From Flavobacteriales bacterium (GTDB taxonomy: Bacteria; Bacteroidota; Bacteroidia; Flavobacteriales_F; PHOS-HE28): a DNA stretch of 64,000 bases. This document shows, piece after piece, positions 7,903 to 17,097 of the stretch. The position numbers were made by a program, and so were the translations under genes. The DNA lies in NCBI GenBank assembly GCA_016700415.1, contig CP065018.1, positions 1,054,001-1,118,000 on the forward strand, in the 5' to 3' direction. Every line of letters begins with the position of its first letter. The first letter of the stretch is position 1. The notes beneath the pieces were generated by a model that was not told the origin of the DNA, did not search any database, and worked only from the letters and a program-made list of their open reading frames with translations.

Positions 7903-8286
7903 ATGAAGACCTTTGCTCTCCTCGCAGCCGTCCCTGCCCTCTTCTGTCTTTCGGCCAGCATACCTGGCAGTGATGTATCCACCTCCACCTTCCAACCCGG
8001 CATCTACGGTGTTTGTGGTTGTGCGGAGGATGCGCAAAGGGCCGCGCAAGTGGCGCTCACCATCAACGCGGACGGCACGTTCCGTTTCGTGGATGCTTCC
8101 GACCCCGCGCGTCCCACGGACAGGAGCGGCCAATGGGAGTTGAACGGTCGCAAGTTGACGTTGCATGCGGTAGCGGCCAACGGCACGAAGGAGTTCACGT
8201 GGACCACGGACAAGAACCATCCTTGCGTGCGCACCCGCACCGGGATGAAGTTCACGCGCCTCTGCCAATTGGAGGCGTGCAAGTGA
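7903..8286 (+). CDS. Small exported protein of unknown function
   Basis: A 127-residue protein with a signal peptide (MKTFALLAAVPALFCLSAS) and a mature domain reading GIYGVCGCAEDAQRAAQVALTINADGTFRF, then RSGQWELNGRKLTLHA, and near its end two further cysteines (CVRT and LCQLEACK). The order 'tolerant strand, DG-T-F, gain of signal versus blank (GQWELNGRKLTL)' recalls small lipocalin-like or NlpE-like beta-barrel domains, but no catalytic motif is seen. A TACTTTCG -7 box lies about 50 bases upstream near 7849. Standalone gene. Confidence 0.7.
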   Translation: MKTFALLAAVPALFCLSASIPGSDVSTSTFQPGIYGVCGCAEDAQRAAQVALTINADGTFRFVDASDPARPTDRSGQWELNGRKLTLHAVAANGTKEFTWTTDKNHPCVRTRTGMKFTRLCQLEACK

Positions 8287-8307
8287 TCCAAGGCCCGTGA
8301 TGCATCC

Positions 8308-8550
8308 GTGGTTGAACCCATTGTTCCTTCGCGTGTAACGCGTCACAAGCGCATCACAAGCGCATCACCATTCTTTCTTTCCTTCATTTTCGCCGCCAGT
8401 GTCGCCATCGCCCAATGCTGCTGTGCCGACCTCAAGATCGGACTGCGCACCCCAGTGCCCGCGTACGACGGTGAAAAATCGCATCGTCCTCGGGGCGCCA
8501 CGCCCGACCCGGGCATCGGTCGCTACCGAGACTTCGAGGTGGGCCAATGA
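8308..8550 (+). pseudogene. Possible remnant of a small exported protein
   Basis: The frame contains a signal-peptide-like stretch (FFLSFIFAASVAIAQ) followed by CCCADLKIGLRTPVP, then a low-quality tail. The hydrophobic segment looks genuine, but there is no good start next to it and the tail has no recognisable structure. It may be a decayed gene or chance. Confidence 0.25.
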
Positions 8551-8687
8551 TAGCAGCCTAACATTGGATAGCTGTGCGGTTCTTGGCATCTGCATTCGAA
8601 ATGATCAACGGCGCTGACCTTGATCGCAGTGTGAATCACCTCAGGAGTGTCTCGGCCCATACATAGATGCACGTTCGGTGCGTTAAT

Positions 8688-8816
8688 ATGAACATGAGAC
8701 GCTTCCTCCTGCTCGCATTGTTATTTGCGCTGCTCACCTCCTGCGCCTCCTCGCATGGCATGGTGCGCAAATGCGATGGCCATATGGGCCAGCGAGTGCC
8801 GATGGGCGTGCTGTGA
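8688..8816 (+). CDS. Short lipoprotein, 42 residues
   Basis: The ORF encodes a typical lipoprotein signal (MNMRRFLLLALLFALLTSC, lipobox LTSC with Cys19) followed by only 23 residues, including a CDGHMGQRVPMGVL end. A charged start, hydrophobic core and lipobox in such a short frame are unlikely by chance. Function is unknown; a membrane-anchored peptide is plausible. It sits in an otherwise gene-poor kilobase (8287-9367). Confidence 0.55.
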   Translation: MNMRRFLLLALLFALLTSCASSHGMVRKCDGHMGQRVPMGVL

Positions 8817-8946
8817 GCGGTACGCACAGCTGAAGTTCGTGATCGGGAACAAGCAGGTGATGCCTACCGGTTGACCGGCCCCGGGCGCGTGGTGATCCAA
8901 CGGTGATCTTACCCCGTATGAGAAAGCCTTTCCAAGGTGCCTGACC

Positions 8947-9201
8947 CTACCCCATCATCGCCGCTTGCATCGAGAGCAAAGTGACCATGGTCGCCACGGC
9001 CAGCACGACCTTCCACCACGTCTCGCTGAGGATGTTGGCCACCACCCCTTCGCATAGGAACACCTCTACCACCCCGGCTGCCAGAACAAACAGTTGCGCG
9101 GCGGCCACCAAAGGCGGGACCTTGGATTTGCTCCAAGCGGAAGAATTCGCCGAGACAACGTAACAGTGCGAGGAACTGTACGCCAAGCCCTCCCCACGCA
9201 C
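8947..9201 (-). CDS. Possible small membrane protein
   Basis: An 84-codon frame whose second half contains two hydrophobic helices (PPLVAAAQLFVLAAGVVEVFL and WWKVVLAVATMVTLLSMQAAMM) joined by a short loop. The N-terminal 30 residues look non-coding, so it may be the end of a degraded larger gene. No family is recognised. Apart from this and the 42-aa lipoprotein, I see nothing convincing between 8551 and 9367. Confidence 0.3.
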   Translation of the reverse strand: MRGEGLAYSSSHCYVVSANSSAWSKSKVPPLVAAAQLFVLAAGVVEVFLCEGVVANILSETWWKVVLAVATMVTLLSMQAAMMG

Positions 9202-9367
9202 AGCGAAGGGAACTTGTGCTCAAGGATGGCAGCTCAGGTAGATGTTGACAGTCCGTGCCGTTGATCTAAGAAATACCTGTCATGAAAGATGGAGTTGGCG
9301 GCGATCGGCATTGAAACCTCCCGGCCAGTGACCCGTAGGAGTGTCGGGGAAGCCAAGTTCCGCCCAC

Positions 9368-12300
9368 ATGCTTCGAAATCTCCTCATCTCCGTCCTGTTG
9401 TGCCTGCTGATCGCCACCACGGCGCGCGCCACGCACATCTCCGGGGGTGAGATCTATTACGATTGCTTGGGTGGGAACCAGTACCGGATCACCTTGGTGG
9501 TGTACCGGGACTGTGCGGGGATCCAACTGGACAACTCCTACCCGTTGGACATCCAAAGTCCGTGCGGCCCTCCCACCACCATGACGGTGACCACGCCCGG
9601 AGGCGTGGAGATCTCCCAACTGTGCGACCTGGAACTGCCGAACAGCACATGCAACGGCGGAAGCCTTCCCGGCATCCAACAATTCATTTACACCGGCACG
9701 GTAACCCTTCCGCAATGCGACTCCTGGACGATCTCCTGGACCAAGAACTGGCGGAACGGCGCGATCGCGAACCTAGTGCAACCCGGTAACAAGAACGTGT
9801 ACATCGAGGCAAAGCTCAACAACCTGATCGCGCCCTGCGACGATTCCCCGCAGTTCACCAACACGGCGATCCCTTACGTCTGTGCCGGATATCCGATATC
9901 GTACAGCTACGGTGCATACGACCCGGCAGGCGATTCCTTGACCTACACGTTCATCAGTGCGATGAACACCGGTGCAGTGAACCTGCCCTATGTCGCGGGT
10001 TTCAGTGGCACTGAGCCCATCACCGGCATCACGCTGGACCCACATTCGGGGCAGGTGAACTTCACCTTGAACCAGACGGGTAACTGGGTGGTGGTGGTCC
10101 GCGTGGACCAATATGACGAGAACGGGAACTGGATAGGATCCGTGATGCGCGACATGCAGTTCATCGCGTATCCCTGCACCAACATCCCTCCCGATCCCGC
10201 GACCGGCATCGTAGACAACCTCAGCGGGCTGGCCACCCAGACCGGTCCACGTGCGATCGAGATCTGTGAATCTGGTGATTTCTGCTTTGATGCGGTGATC
10301 ACCGATGCGAACGCCAACAATGTCATCACGGCGACCTCGAACGTGACCCAGAACCTTCCGGGCGCGACTTTCTCCTACACCGGCACGAACCCGATCACCG
10401 TCCACGTCTGCTGGACCGGTATCGCAGGCACCTCCGGCTTCTTCCCGTTCATCATCACTGCGAACGACGGCGCATGCCCGATCCCTGCTCAACAGACCTA
10501 CGTTTATTCGATCCACGTATTGCCCGGTATCAGTTATTTCGGCCCTGACATCATCGACGAGTCCTGTGCAGGGAACGGGGACGGCAGCGCGTCCGTCAGC
10601 GTCGACGTGGGCACGGAGCCCTTCCATTTCTTATGGAACACCGGCGATACCACGCCCTACATCGTAGCCGGTGCAGGCGATTATACGGTGACGATCAGCG
10701 ATGGCAACGGCTGCGTGAACGGGCCGATCGACGCCACCATCGGCGAAGCCAACCAAGCCAGCACAGCCCTTGCCGGGCCCGATCTGGTGGCCTGTCAGGG
10801 TGCATTGCCCGTAGCCCTCCATGGAGCGGTGACCAACGCGCCCGGAGGCACATGGTCAGGTGGCCTTGGCACCATCACGGGCATGGACGTGGATGCCACC
10901 TACATGCCGACCCCAGCGGAGATCGCCAGCGGTGGAGTGGATCTTTACTTCACCACCACGGGTGAATCGCCGTGCGGACCGGCACAGGACACCGTGCACA
11001 TCGTCTTCTCGAGCAGCTTCAATAACGCCAGTATCGGTTCCACGGACATTCTTTGCCTCGGCAACGCCAACGGCACGGCCACTTTCACCCCGAACAGTGC
11101 AGCGCTCACCTATCTCTGGGATGATCCCGCCGCCCAGGCCACAGCCACAGCATCGGGGCTTTCGCCGGGACCGTACAGTGTCCTGGTGACGGACAGCTAC
11201 GGCTGTGACACCACCATGAGCGTGTCGATCTCGGCACCTGCCGCGCTGGCCATCACGAGCCTGGACGTAGTGGACGAGCAATGTGCCGGCAACGGCGATG
11301 GCAGCATCACGGCGAACGTGACCGGAGGAACGGCTCCCTACCACTATAGCTGGAGCAATGGGGACACTACCGTAATGATCCAAGCGGGCGCAGGCAACTA
11401 CACGCTCGACGTTACGGATGCCAATGGTTGTGCCGCCGCGCAAAGCAGCGCGACCATCGATGCGCTGGGACAGCCCAACGTGGCCGATGCGGGCGCGGAC
11501 TTGACCGGCTGCTTCGCCTCCTTGCCGGTGCAGCTCAACGGCAGTGTTACCAATGCTACCGGCGGTACTTGGGGCGGCGGGACCGGCACGTTCGCCGGTA
11601 CCGGGCTCGAGCAGACCTATATGCCAACGTCTGCGGAGATCATGGCGAACGGCGTGGACCTTGTGCTCACCACCACCGGTAACACCACCTGCCCGCCCGA
11701 TCAGGACACCGTCCACATCACCCTGCCCACCAGCTTCTTCAGTGCCGGCGTGGCTTCCGTAAACGCAACTTGTAACGCTACTGCGACCGGTTCTGCCAGT
11801 TTCACGCCGAACGACCCCGGCTTCACCTATCTCTGGAGCGATCCCACCGCGCAGTCCACCGCCAATGCCACAGGACTGGTCGCCGGCGGTTACAGCGTGC
11901 TGGTGACGGACAGTTACGGTTGTGATACCAGCATGAGCGTATCGATCAAGGCACCCGACGCGATCGCCATTGCCGACCTGAGCGTGGTGGATGAGCAATG
12001 CGCGGGCAATGGTGACGGCAGCATCACCGCGACGGTGACAGGCGGAACAACACCCTACCACTACACTTGGAGCAACGGGGATACCACGGCCATCCTTCAT
12101 GCCGGCGCTGGCACCTATACGCTCAGCGTGACCGACGCCAACGGTTGTGTTGCGGCGCAAAGCAGTGCCACCATCCAAGCGCTTGGGCAGCCGAATCTGG
12201 CCAATGCAGGCGCGGACCTGATCGGCTGTTTCTCCTCCCTGCCTGTGCAGATCAACGGCGCGGTTACCAATGCCACGGGTGGAACGTGGAGCGGCGGGAA

Positions 12301-14185
12301 CGGGACCTTTAGCGGTGCTGGCCTCCAGCAGAACTACATGCCCAGTCCGGCGGAGATCATGGCCAATGGCATCGATCTCGTCCTAACCACCACGGGCAAT
12401 ACCACCTGCCCCGCCGACCAGGACACGATACACATCACCTTGCCCACCAGTTTCTTCGGGTCAGCCGTGAGCAGCAGCGCACTGGCCTGCAACAACGATC
12501 ATTCAGGGAGCGCACAGTTCAGTCCGAACGATCCCGCGTTCATCTATCTCTGGGATGATGCTTCAGCACAAACCACGGCAACGGCCAGCGGCCTCGCGGC
12601 AGGGACCTACACGGTGCATGTGACCGATAACTACGGTTGTGACACCACGGCATCGGTCGTGATCACGGAGCCTTCCGCCTTGAACGCGGCCAATGCTTCC
12701 GGCACTCCGCCTTCATGCTTAGGCGGGGTCAACGGCTCGGCCACCGTGCAACCCATGGGAGGAACACCGGGTTACAGCTATCAGTGGAGCAGCAATGCAA
12801 ATTCACAGACCACGCCGACAGCGTACGGGCTTCCTTCGGGTGCCTACACCGTTGTGGTGACGGACGCGAACGGCTGCCACGCGCAAGCCACCACCACCTT
12901 GGCAGCTCCGACAGCGATAACGCTAACGGCACAAGTGGCAGATACTGTCTGCGTGAACACACCGGTCCTGCTCACCGCACAAGCTTCCGGCGGGGCAGGT
13001 GGCTACACCATCACTTGGGCAGGCATCGGCACGGGGGATACGGTCCAATTCTCCTTCCCCGCTTCGCAAGTGGTGAATGTATCGGTAGTGGACCAAGCGG
13101 GATGCCCCGGTCCCATGCTGGAATTTCCCGTGACGGTGCTGGACCTCTCGCAGGCCGTCCTGCACACGTATGGCGACACCGCGTTCTGCCCGGGAGGAAC
13201 AGCCACCGTGGGTGCTTGGCTCACGGGCTATCCCGGCAACGCATCGATCTCCTGGCCGCAGCTTCCCGCCACGGGGAACGGGCCTTTCAGCGTGCCGGCT
13301 AATTCCAGCAGGAACTTGACCGTGACGGCAACGGACGCTTGCGCGAACACCCTACAAGGCAACGTCGCCATCACCGTGGAAACACCACCGGCCATCACAT
13401 TGCCTCCGATCATCGCGGAAGGCTGCGCCCCGGTCACCGCGCACTTCCCTGCGGGCCTCACGAACCAGCCCGTCTCCTACCTCTGGCACTTCGGTGACGG
13501 CAGCACCAGCACCTCGATCTCACCCGTCCACGTCTATCCCGCCGGTGATTATACCGTTTCTCTGACCGTGACCACGCCGTTGGGCTGCATCGCGGATGCC
13601 CAGAACACGAGCATGGTCCATTCGTATTCGCTTCCCGTAGCCGCTTTCACCGCAGACCCCTGGGAGACGGACGCCGACCATGCCGACGTGCAATTCACCG
13701 ACCAATCCACTGGGTCGATCAGCACATGGGACTGGACCTTCGGTGATGGCGGCATCAGCATCGATCCCGATCCGGCTTATCACTACATCGAGCCGGGGAC
13801 CTGGCAGGTCGTGCTGTACGTGACCGATGAACACGGTTGCACGGCCAATGTTGATCACACCGTGAAGATCAACCCCATCTATGACGTGACCATACCGAAT
13901 GCGTTCACGCCGGACCCGAACGGTGGTGGCGGAGGAACGTTCAACCCCACCGACCTCAGCAATGACGTGTTCTACCCCTTCATCCGCTTCGTGAAGGACT
14001 TCCGCATGCGGGTGTTCAACCGCTGGGGCGAGCTGGTGTTCGAGAGCCACGATATCAAACAGGGCTGGGATGGTTACTACAAGGGCAAGATCAGCCCGCA
14101 GGACGTCTACGTGTACCAGGTCTGGGTGCGCTTCACCGACAACAAGGAGGTCCAACGCACCGGTGACCTGACGCTCTTCCGGTAG
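9368..14185 (+). CDS. Giant SprB-like adhesin with type B T9SS sorting domain
   Basis: A 1605-residue surface protein: signal peptide (MLRNLLISVLLCLLIATTARA), an N-terminal domain starting THISGGEIYYDCLGGNQYRITLVVYRDC that is common in Flavobacteriia adhesins, three SprB-type repeats of about 239 residues, and two PKD domains (YLWHFGDGS and WDWTFGDGG). The C-terminal sorting domain has IPNAFTP, FNRWGELVFES, GWDGYYKG and VYVYQVWVRF. This last part marks export by the type IX secretion system and surface attachment. The start at 9368 gives the signal peptide directly; the frame is open nine codons further. The ATG of the PorP/SprF partner follows three bases after the stop. Role: probably surface adhesion or gliding. 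Confidence 0.93.
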   Translation: MLRNLLISVLLCLLIATTARATHISGGEIYYDCLGGNQYRITLVVYRDCAGIQLDNSYPLDIQSPCGPPTTMTVTTPGGVEISQLCDLELPNSTCNGGSLPGIQQFIYTGTVTLPQCDSWTISWTKNWRNGAIANLVQPGNKNVYIEAKLNNLIAPCDDSPQFTNTAIPYVCAGYPISYSYGAYDPAGDSLTYTFISAMNTGAVNLPYVAGFSGTEPITGITLDPHSGQVNFTLNQTGNWVVVVRVDQYDENGNWIGSVMRDMQFIAYPCTNIPPDPATGIVDNLSGLATQTGPRAIEICESGDFCFDAVITDANANNVITATSNVTQNLPGATFSYTGTNPITVHVCWTGIAGTSGFFPFIITANDGACPIPAQQTYVYSIHVLPGISYFGPDIIDESCAGNGDGSASVSVDVGTEPFHFLWNTGDTTPYIVAGAGDYTVTISDGNGCVNGPIDATIGEANQASTALAGPDLVACQGALPVALHGAVTNAPGGTWSGGLGTITGMDVDATYMPTPAEIASGGVDLYFTTTGESPCGPAQDTVHIVFSSSFNNASIGSTDILCLGNANGTATFTPNSAALTYLWDDPAAQATATASGLSPGPYSVLVTDSYGCDTTMSVSISAPAALAITSLDVVDEQCAGNGDGSITANVTGGTAPYHYSWSNGDTTVMIQAGAGNYTLDVTDANGCAAAQSSATIDALGQPNVADAGADLTGCFASLPVQLNGSVTNATGGTWGGGTGTFAGTGLEQTYMPTSAEIMANGVDLVLTTTGNTTCPPDQDTVHITLPTSFFSAGVASVNATCNATATGSASFTPNDPGFTYLWSDPTAQSTANATGLVAGGYSVLVTDSYGCDTSMSVSIKAPDAIAIADLSVVDEQCAGNGDGSITATVTGGTTPYHYTWSNGDTTAILHAGAGTYTLSVTDANGCVAAQSSATIQALGQPNLANAGADLIGCFSSLPVQINGAVTNATGGTWSGGNGTFSGAGLQQNYMPSPAEIMANGIDLVLTTTGNTTCPADQDTIHITLPTSFFGSAVSSSALACNNDHSGSAQFSPNDPAFIYLWDDASAQTTATASGLAAGTYTVHVTDNYGCDTTASVVITEPSALNAANASGTPPSCLGGVNGSATVQPMGGTPGYSYQWSSNANSQTTPTAYGLPSGAYTVVVTDANGCHAQATTTLAAPTAITLTAQVADTVCVNTPVLLTAQASGGAGGYTITWAGIGTGDTVQFSFPASQVVNVSVVDQAGCPGPMLEFPVTVLDLSQAVLHTYGDTAFCPGGTATVGAWLTGYPGNASISWPQLPATGNGPFSVPANSSRNLTVTATDACANTLQGNVAITVETPPAITLPPIIAEGCAPVTAHFPAGLTNQPVSYLWHFGDGSTSTSISPVHVYPAGDYTVSLTVTTPLGCIADAQNTSMVHSYSLPVAAFTADPWETDADHADVQFTDQSTGSISTWDWTFGDGGISIDPDPAYHYIEPGTWQVVLYVTDEHGCTANVDHTVKINPIYDVTIPNAFTPDPNGGGGGTFNPTDLSNDVFYPFIRFVKDFRMRVFNRWGELVFESHDIKQGWDGYYKGKISPQDVYVYQVWVRFTDNKEVQRTGDLTLFR
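10548..12690 (+). repeat. Three internal SprB repeats (about 717 bp period)
   Basis: The segment opening D-E-(Q/S)-C-A-G-N-G-D-G-S recurs near nucleotides 10556, 11270 and 11986, with the second and third copies about 716 bases apart. Each unit continues through AGADLxGC, TYMPTxAEI, HITLPTSFF and VLVTDSYGCDT-type strands. Copies 2 and 3 are very close in protein sequence, which suggests recent duplication or homogenisation. Confidence 0.85.
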
Positions 14186-14188
14186 ATC

Positions 14189-15190
14189 ATGAGCTTGCGT
14201 TCACATATCCTGTTCACCACCGCCATGCTCTCGGGCCTGGGCGCGATCGCGCAGGATCCGCAGCTCTCGCAGTTCTATGCGGCACCGCTGTATTTGAACC
14301 CCGCGCTCACCGGCAACACGTACCAGGACCGTATCGGATTGAACTACCGCTTACAGTGGCCTGCCATCGGACCCGGGTACAAGACCTACGCAGTAACCTA
14401 CGACCATCGCAGTCCGGCCATGAACAGCGGCATCGGGGCGATGGTGATGCGCGACCAGGCCGGTTCTTTCGGGCTTTCATTCACCCAAGCGGCCGTGAGC
14501 TACTCCTATGAAGCCCGGCTGAACAGGCGGCAAGCCTTTCGTGGCGGCGTCCGGATGGGGTATACCATGCGCTCCTATGATCCCAAGAACTTGCTCTTCG
14601 CCGACCAAGTGATCAGGGACAACGCCCCCACGTCCATCGAGCCGACCATGCTGCAAAGTGTCTCCTACATCGACTTCTCGGCAGGTCTGCTCTACTACTC
14701 GGAGCAATTTTGGGCCGGTGCGTCAGTGAACCATGTGAACCAGCCACAAGAGACCTTCTTTCTGGACGGAGATGCCAGGCTACCCATGCGCATCAGCGTA
14801 CATACAGGCTACCGTTTCGCCTTGGACGGCCGTTCCTTCCGCCACAGCGAGACGCAGATGACCCTTGCCGCGCACTATAAGGCCCAAGACAAGTGGGACC
14901 AGTTGGACATCGGCGGGTACATCGATCACAGCTCCATCACCTTCGGAATGTGGTATCGCGGCCTGCCGGGCCTGAAAGCCTACCAACCGGGATACCCTAA
15001 CGATGACGCAGTGATCTTGATGTTCGGGTATGAGACGCCCTATCAATTGCGGATGGTCTACAGCTATGATGTGACGGTGTCCAAACTGACGATGAAGAGC
15101 GGCGGCGCGCACGAGATCTCCGTGATCTACGAGTGGCCGAAGCACAATAAGAACCGTAGGTACAGGGCGGTGCCCTGCCCGAAGTTCTGA
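14189..15190 (+). CDS. PorP/SprF family type IX secretion membrane protein
   Basis: A 333-residue outer-membrane beta-barrel of the PorP/SprF family, which helps surface-attach or export the adhesin encoded just upstream. Visible: signal peptide (MSLRSHILFTTAMLSGLGAIA), then the family signature QDPQLSQFYAAPLYLNPALTGNTYQDRIGLNYRLQWPAI, then alternating barrel strands and aromatic girdle residues, ending in a strand (GGAHEISVIYEWPK). The start lies three bases after the adhesin stop, so the two form an operon. The adhesin-SprF pairing is the standard layout in gliding Flavobacteriia. Confidence 0.93.
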   Translation: MSLRSHILFTTAMLSGLGAIAQDPQLSQFYAAPLYLNPALTGNTYQDRIGLNYRLQWPAIGPGYKTYAVTYDHRSPAMNSGIGAMVMRDQAGSFGLSFTQAAVSYSYEARLNRRQAFRGGVRMGYTMRSYDPKNLLFADQVIRDNAPTSIEPTMLQSVSYIDFSAGLLYYSEQFWAGASVNHVNQPQETFFLDGDARLPMRISVHTGYRFALDGRSFRHSETQMTLAAHYKAQDKWDQLDIGGYIDHSSITFGMWYRGLPGLKAYQPGYPNDDAVILMFGYETPYQLRMVYSYDVTVSKLTMKSGGAHEISVIYEWPKHNKNRRYRAVPCPKF

Positions 15191-15271
15191 CCAGAAGAAG
15201 TACCACGAAGAACACGAAGGGCGCAAAGGGTCATGGATGCCCATGCACGGATGTTTCCGGTGAAACGGTCC

Positions 15272-17080
15272 TCACATCCGCTCGGGCACCTCGATGCCCA
15301 AGCACCACATCGCTTTCTTCACGGCCGTTCCCACCGCAGCGCTGAGGGCCAAGCGGTAGTCCCGTTTCGCGGGATCCTCCTCCTTCAACACCGGCACCGT
15401 CTGGTAGAAGCTGTTGTAGGCCTTCACCAGTTCATAGGCGTGGTTGGCCAGCGAGGAGGGATCGAGCCTTGTTGCCGCCTCGTTCAGCACCGCCGGGAGC
15501 TGATGCAGCAGCTTGATCACTGCGCGTTCCTCTTGGAGCAGTTGATAGTTGTCCCGATATTCATCGGGAGTTGTCAGTTGTCCGGGAGCGCCCGTCCCAT
15601 CCGATTTTCGTAAGAGACTCCGGATCCGCGCATAGGTGTATTGAATGAACGGCCCCGTATGCCCTTGCAGATCGATGCTCGCAGCGGGGTCGAAGAGCAT
15701 GCGCTTCTTCGGGTCCACCTTCAGGAGGTAGTATTTCAGCGCCGCGAGACCGATCATGCGGAACAGCTCCTTCTTCTCGTCAGCACTGAACTCATCGAGC
15801 TTGCCCAATGATTCCGTGGCCTTGCCCGCGTCCGAGATCACTTCGGCGATGAGGTCGTCTGCATCCACCACGGTCCCTTCCCGGCTTTTCATCTTCCCGG
15901 TGGGCAGGTCCACCATCCCGTAACTGAGATGATGAAGCTCGTCCGCCCAGGTGTATCCGAGTTTTTTCAGGATCAGGAAAAGCACCTTGAAGTGGTAGTC
16001 CTGTTCGTTGCCCACGGTGTAGATCAAGCGCTTCAGGTCGGGATATTCCTCGAAACGGCGGATGGCCGTGCCCACGTCCTGGGTCATATACACGCTGGTG
16101 CCATCACCGCGTAGCAGGAGCTTTTCATCCAATCCGTCCGGGGTAAGGTCCACCCAAACTGAGCCGTCCGGCTTGCGGAAGAAAATGCCTTTCTCAACAC
16201 CGTCAAGCACGTCCTGCTTGCCGAGCAGATAGGTCTGGCTTTCGTAGTAGAGCTTGTCGAATTCCACGCCCATGGCGGCATAGGTGGCATTGAAGCCCTC
16301 GTACACCCAGGCGTTCATCTTCTCCCACAAGGCACGCACCTCTGGGTCGTTGGTTTCCCACTGGCGAAGCATTTCCTGGGCCGCCAGCATGATCGGCGCC
16401 TGCTTTGCGGCCTCGTCCTCTTTCTTTCCAGCAGCCATCTGCTCCGCCACTTCGGCCTTGAACGCTTTGTCGAAGGCCACATAATACTTTCCTACAAGCT
16501 TGTCGCCTTTGAGGCCGGTGCTTGCAGGGGTCTCGCCATTGCCGAACTTCTGCCAGGCCACCATGCTCTTGCAGATGTGGATGCCCCGGTCGTTGATGAT
16601 CTGCACCCGCACCACCTCATTCCCGGCGGTTTCCAGGATCCGGCTCACGGAATGCCCGAGGAAGTTGTTCCGAAGGTGACCGAGGTGCAAAGGCTTGTTG
16701 GTGTTGGGGGAAGAGTATTCCACCATCACTTGGTCGCCGGTGGAAGCGAAATGCAGAATGTCCCGTACTCCCGCTTCCCGCAGAAAGCCATGCCAATAGC
16801 TGTCCGCGATCACGACATTGAGGAAGCCCTTCACCACGTTGAAGCGCTCCACCACGTCCACATTGGCCTGCAGGTACTCCCCGATGGCCGTAGCGGTCTG
16901 CTCAGGTCCCTTGCCAGTGATCTTCAGGAACGGGAAGACGTTGATGGTGACATCGCCCTCGAACTCCGGGCGCGTGGGCTGGAATGCGATGACATTGGGA
17001 TCCAGCGTATGCTGGAACAGGTCCTGGAAGGCAGTCTGTAATGCTGGCAGTAACTGCGCTTGAAGGCGGTCTTGGAACAT
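15272..17080 (-). CDS. argS: Arginyl-tRNA synthetase
   Basis: Class I synthetase charging tRNA-Arg with arginine. The 602-residue chain has the N-terminal Add-1 domain, HLGH (the HIGH motif) at residues 132-135 in SSPNTNKPLHLGHLRNN, and a KMSKS equivalent GKMKSREGTVVDADDL. The C-terminal anticodon-binding domain is YARIRSLLRKS followed by a long helical part. About residues 500-512 (QLTTPDEYRDN) are encoded by a palindromic repeat seen elsewhere in the window, apparently an in-frame insertion in the DALR-type domain. It lies 17 bases after ctlX on the same strand. Confidence 0.95.
   Translation of the reverse strand: MFQDRLQAQLLPALQTAFQDLFQHTLDPNVIAFQPTRPEFEGDVTINVFPFLKITGKGPEQTATAIGEYLQANVDVVERFNVVKGFLNVVIADSYWHGFLREAGVRDILHFASTGDQVMVEYSSPNTNKPLHLGHLRNNFLGHSVSRILETAGNEVVRVQIINDRGIHICKSMVAWQKFGNGETPASTGLKGDKLVGKYYVAFDKAFKAEVAEQMAAGKKEDEAAKQAPIMLAAQEMLRQWETNDPEVRALWEKMNAWVYEGFNATYAAMGVEFDKLYYESQTYLLGKQDVLDGVEKGIFFRKPDGSVWVDLTPDGLDEKLLLRGDGTSVYMTQDVGTAIRRFEEYPDLKRLIYTVGNEQDYHFKVLFLILKKLGYTWADELHHLSYGMVDLPTGKMKSREGTVVDADDLIAEVISDAGKATESLGKLDEFSADEKKELFRMIGLAALKYYLLKVDPKKRMLFDPAASIDLQGHTGPFIQYTYARIRSLLRKSDGTGAPGQLTTPDEYRDNYQLLQEERAVIKLLHQLPAVLNEAATRLDPSSLANHAYELVKAYNSFYQTVPVLKEEDPAKRDYRLALSAAVGTAVKKAMWCLGIEVPERM
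15544..15585 (-). repeat. Palindromic repeat carried in frame in argS
   Basis: AGTTGT, the palindrome CCCGAT-attc-ATCGGG (15553-15568) and then GTCAGTTGTCCGG (15573-15585) recur in the same order at 54565-54610, where the palindrome is GTCCGATA-ag-TATCGGAC. Here the copy is inside a coding sequence and keeps the frame open. No stop or frameshift results. Confidence 0.65.
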
Positions 17081-17097
17081 GAGGTGCGATGGATCGG

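Noticed and set aside
10856..12178. A 440-codon frame on the minus strand inside the SprB-like adhesin
   Set aside because: Shadow of the plus-strand repeats. It is Gly/Arg/His-rich with no domain, and its repeats mirror those of the real gene.
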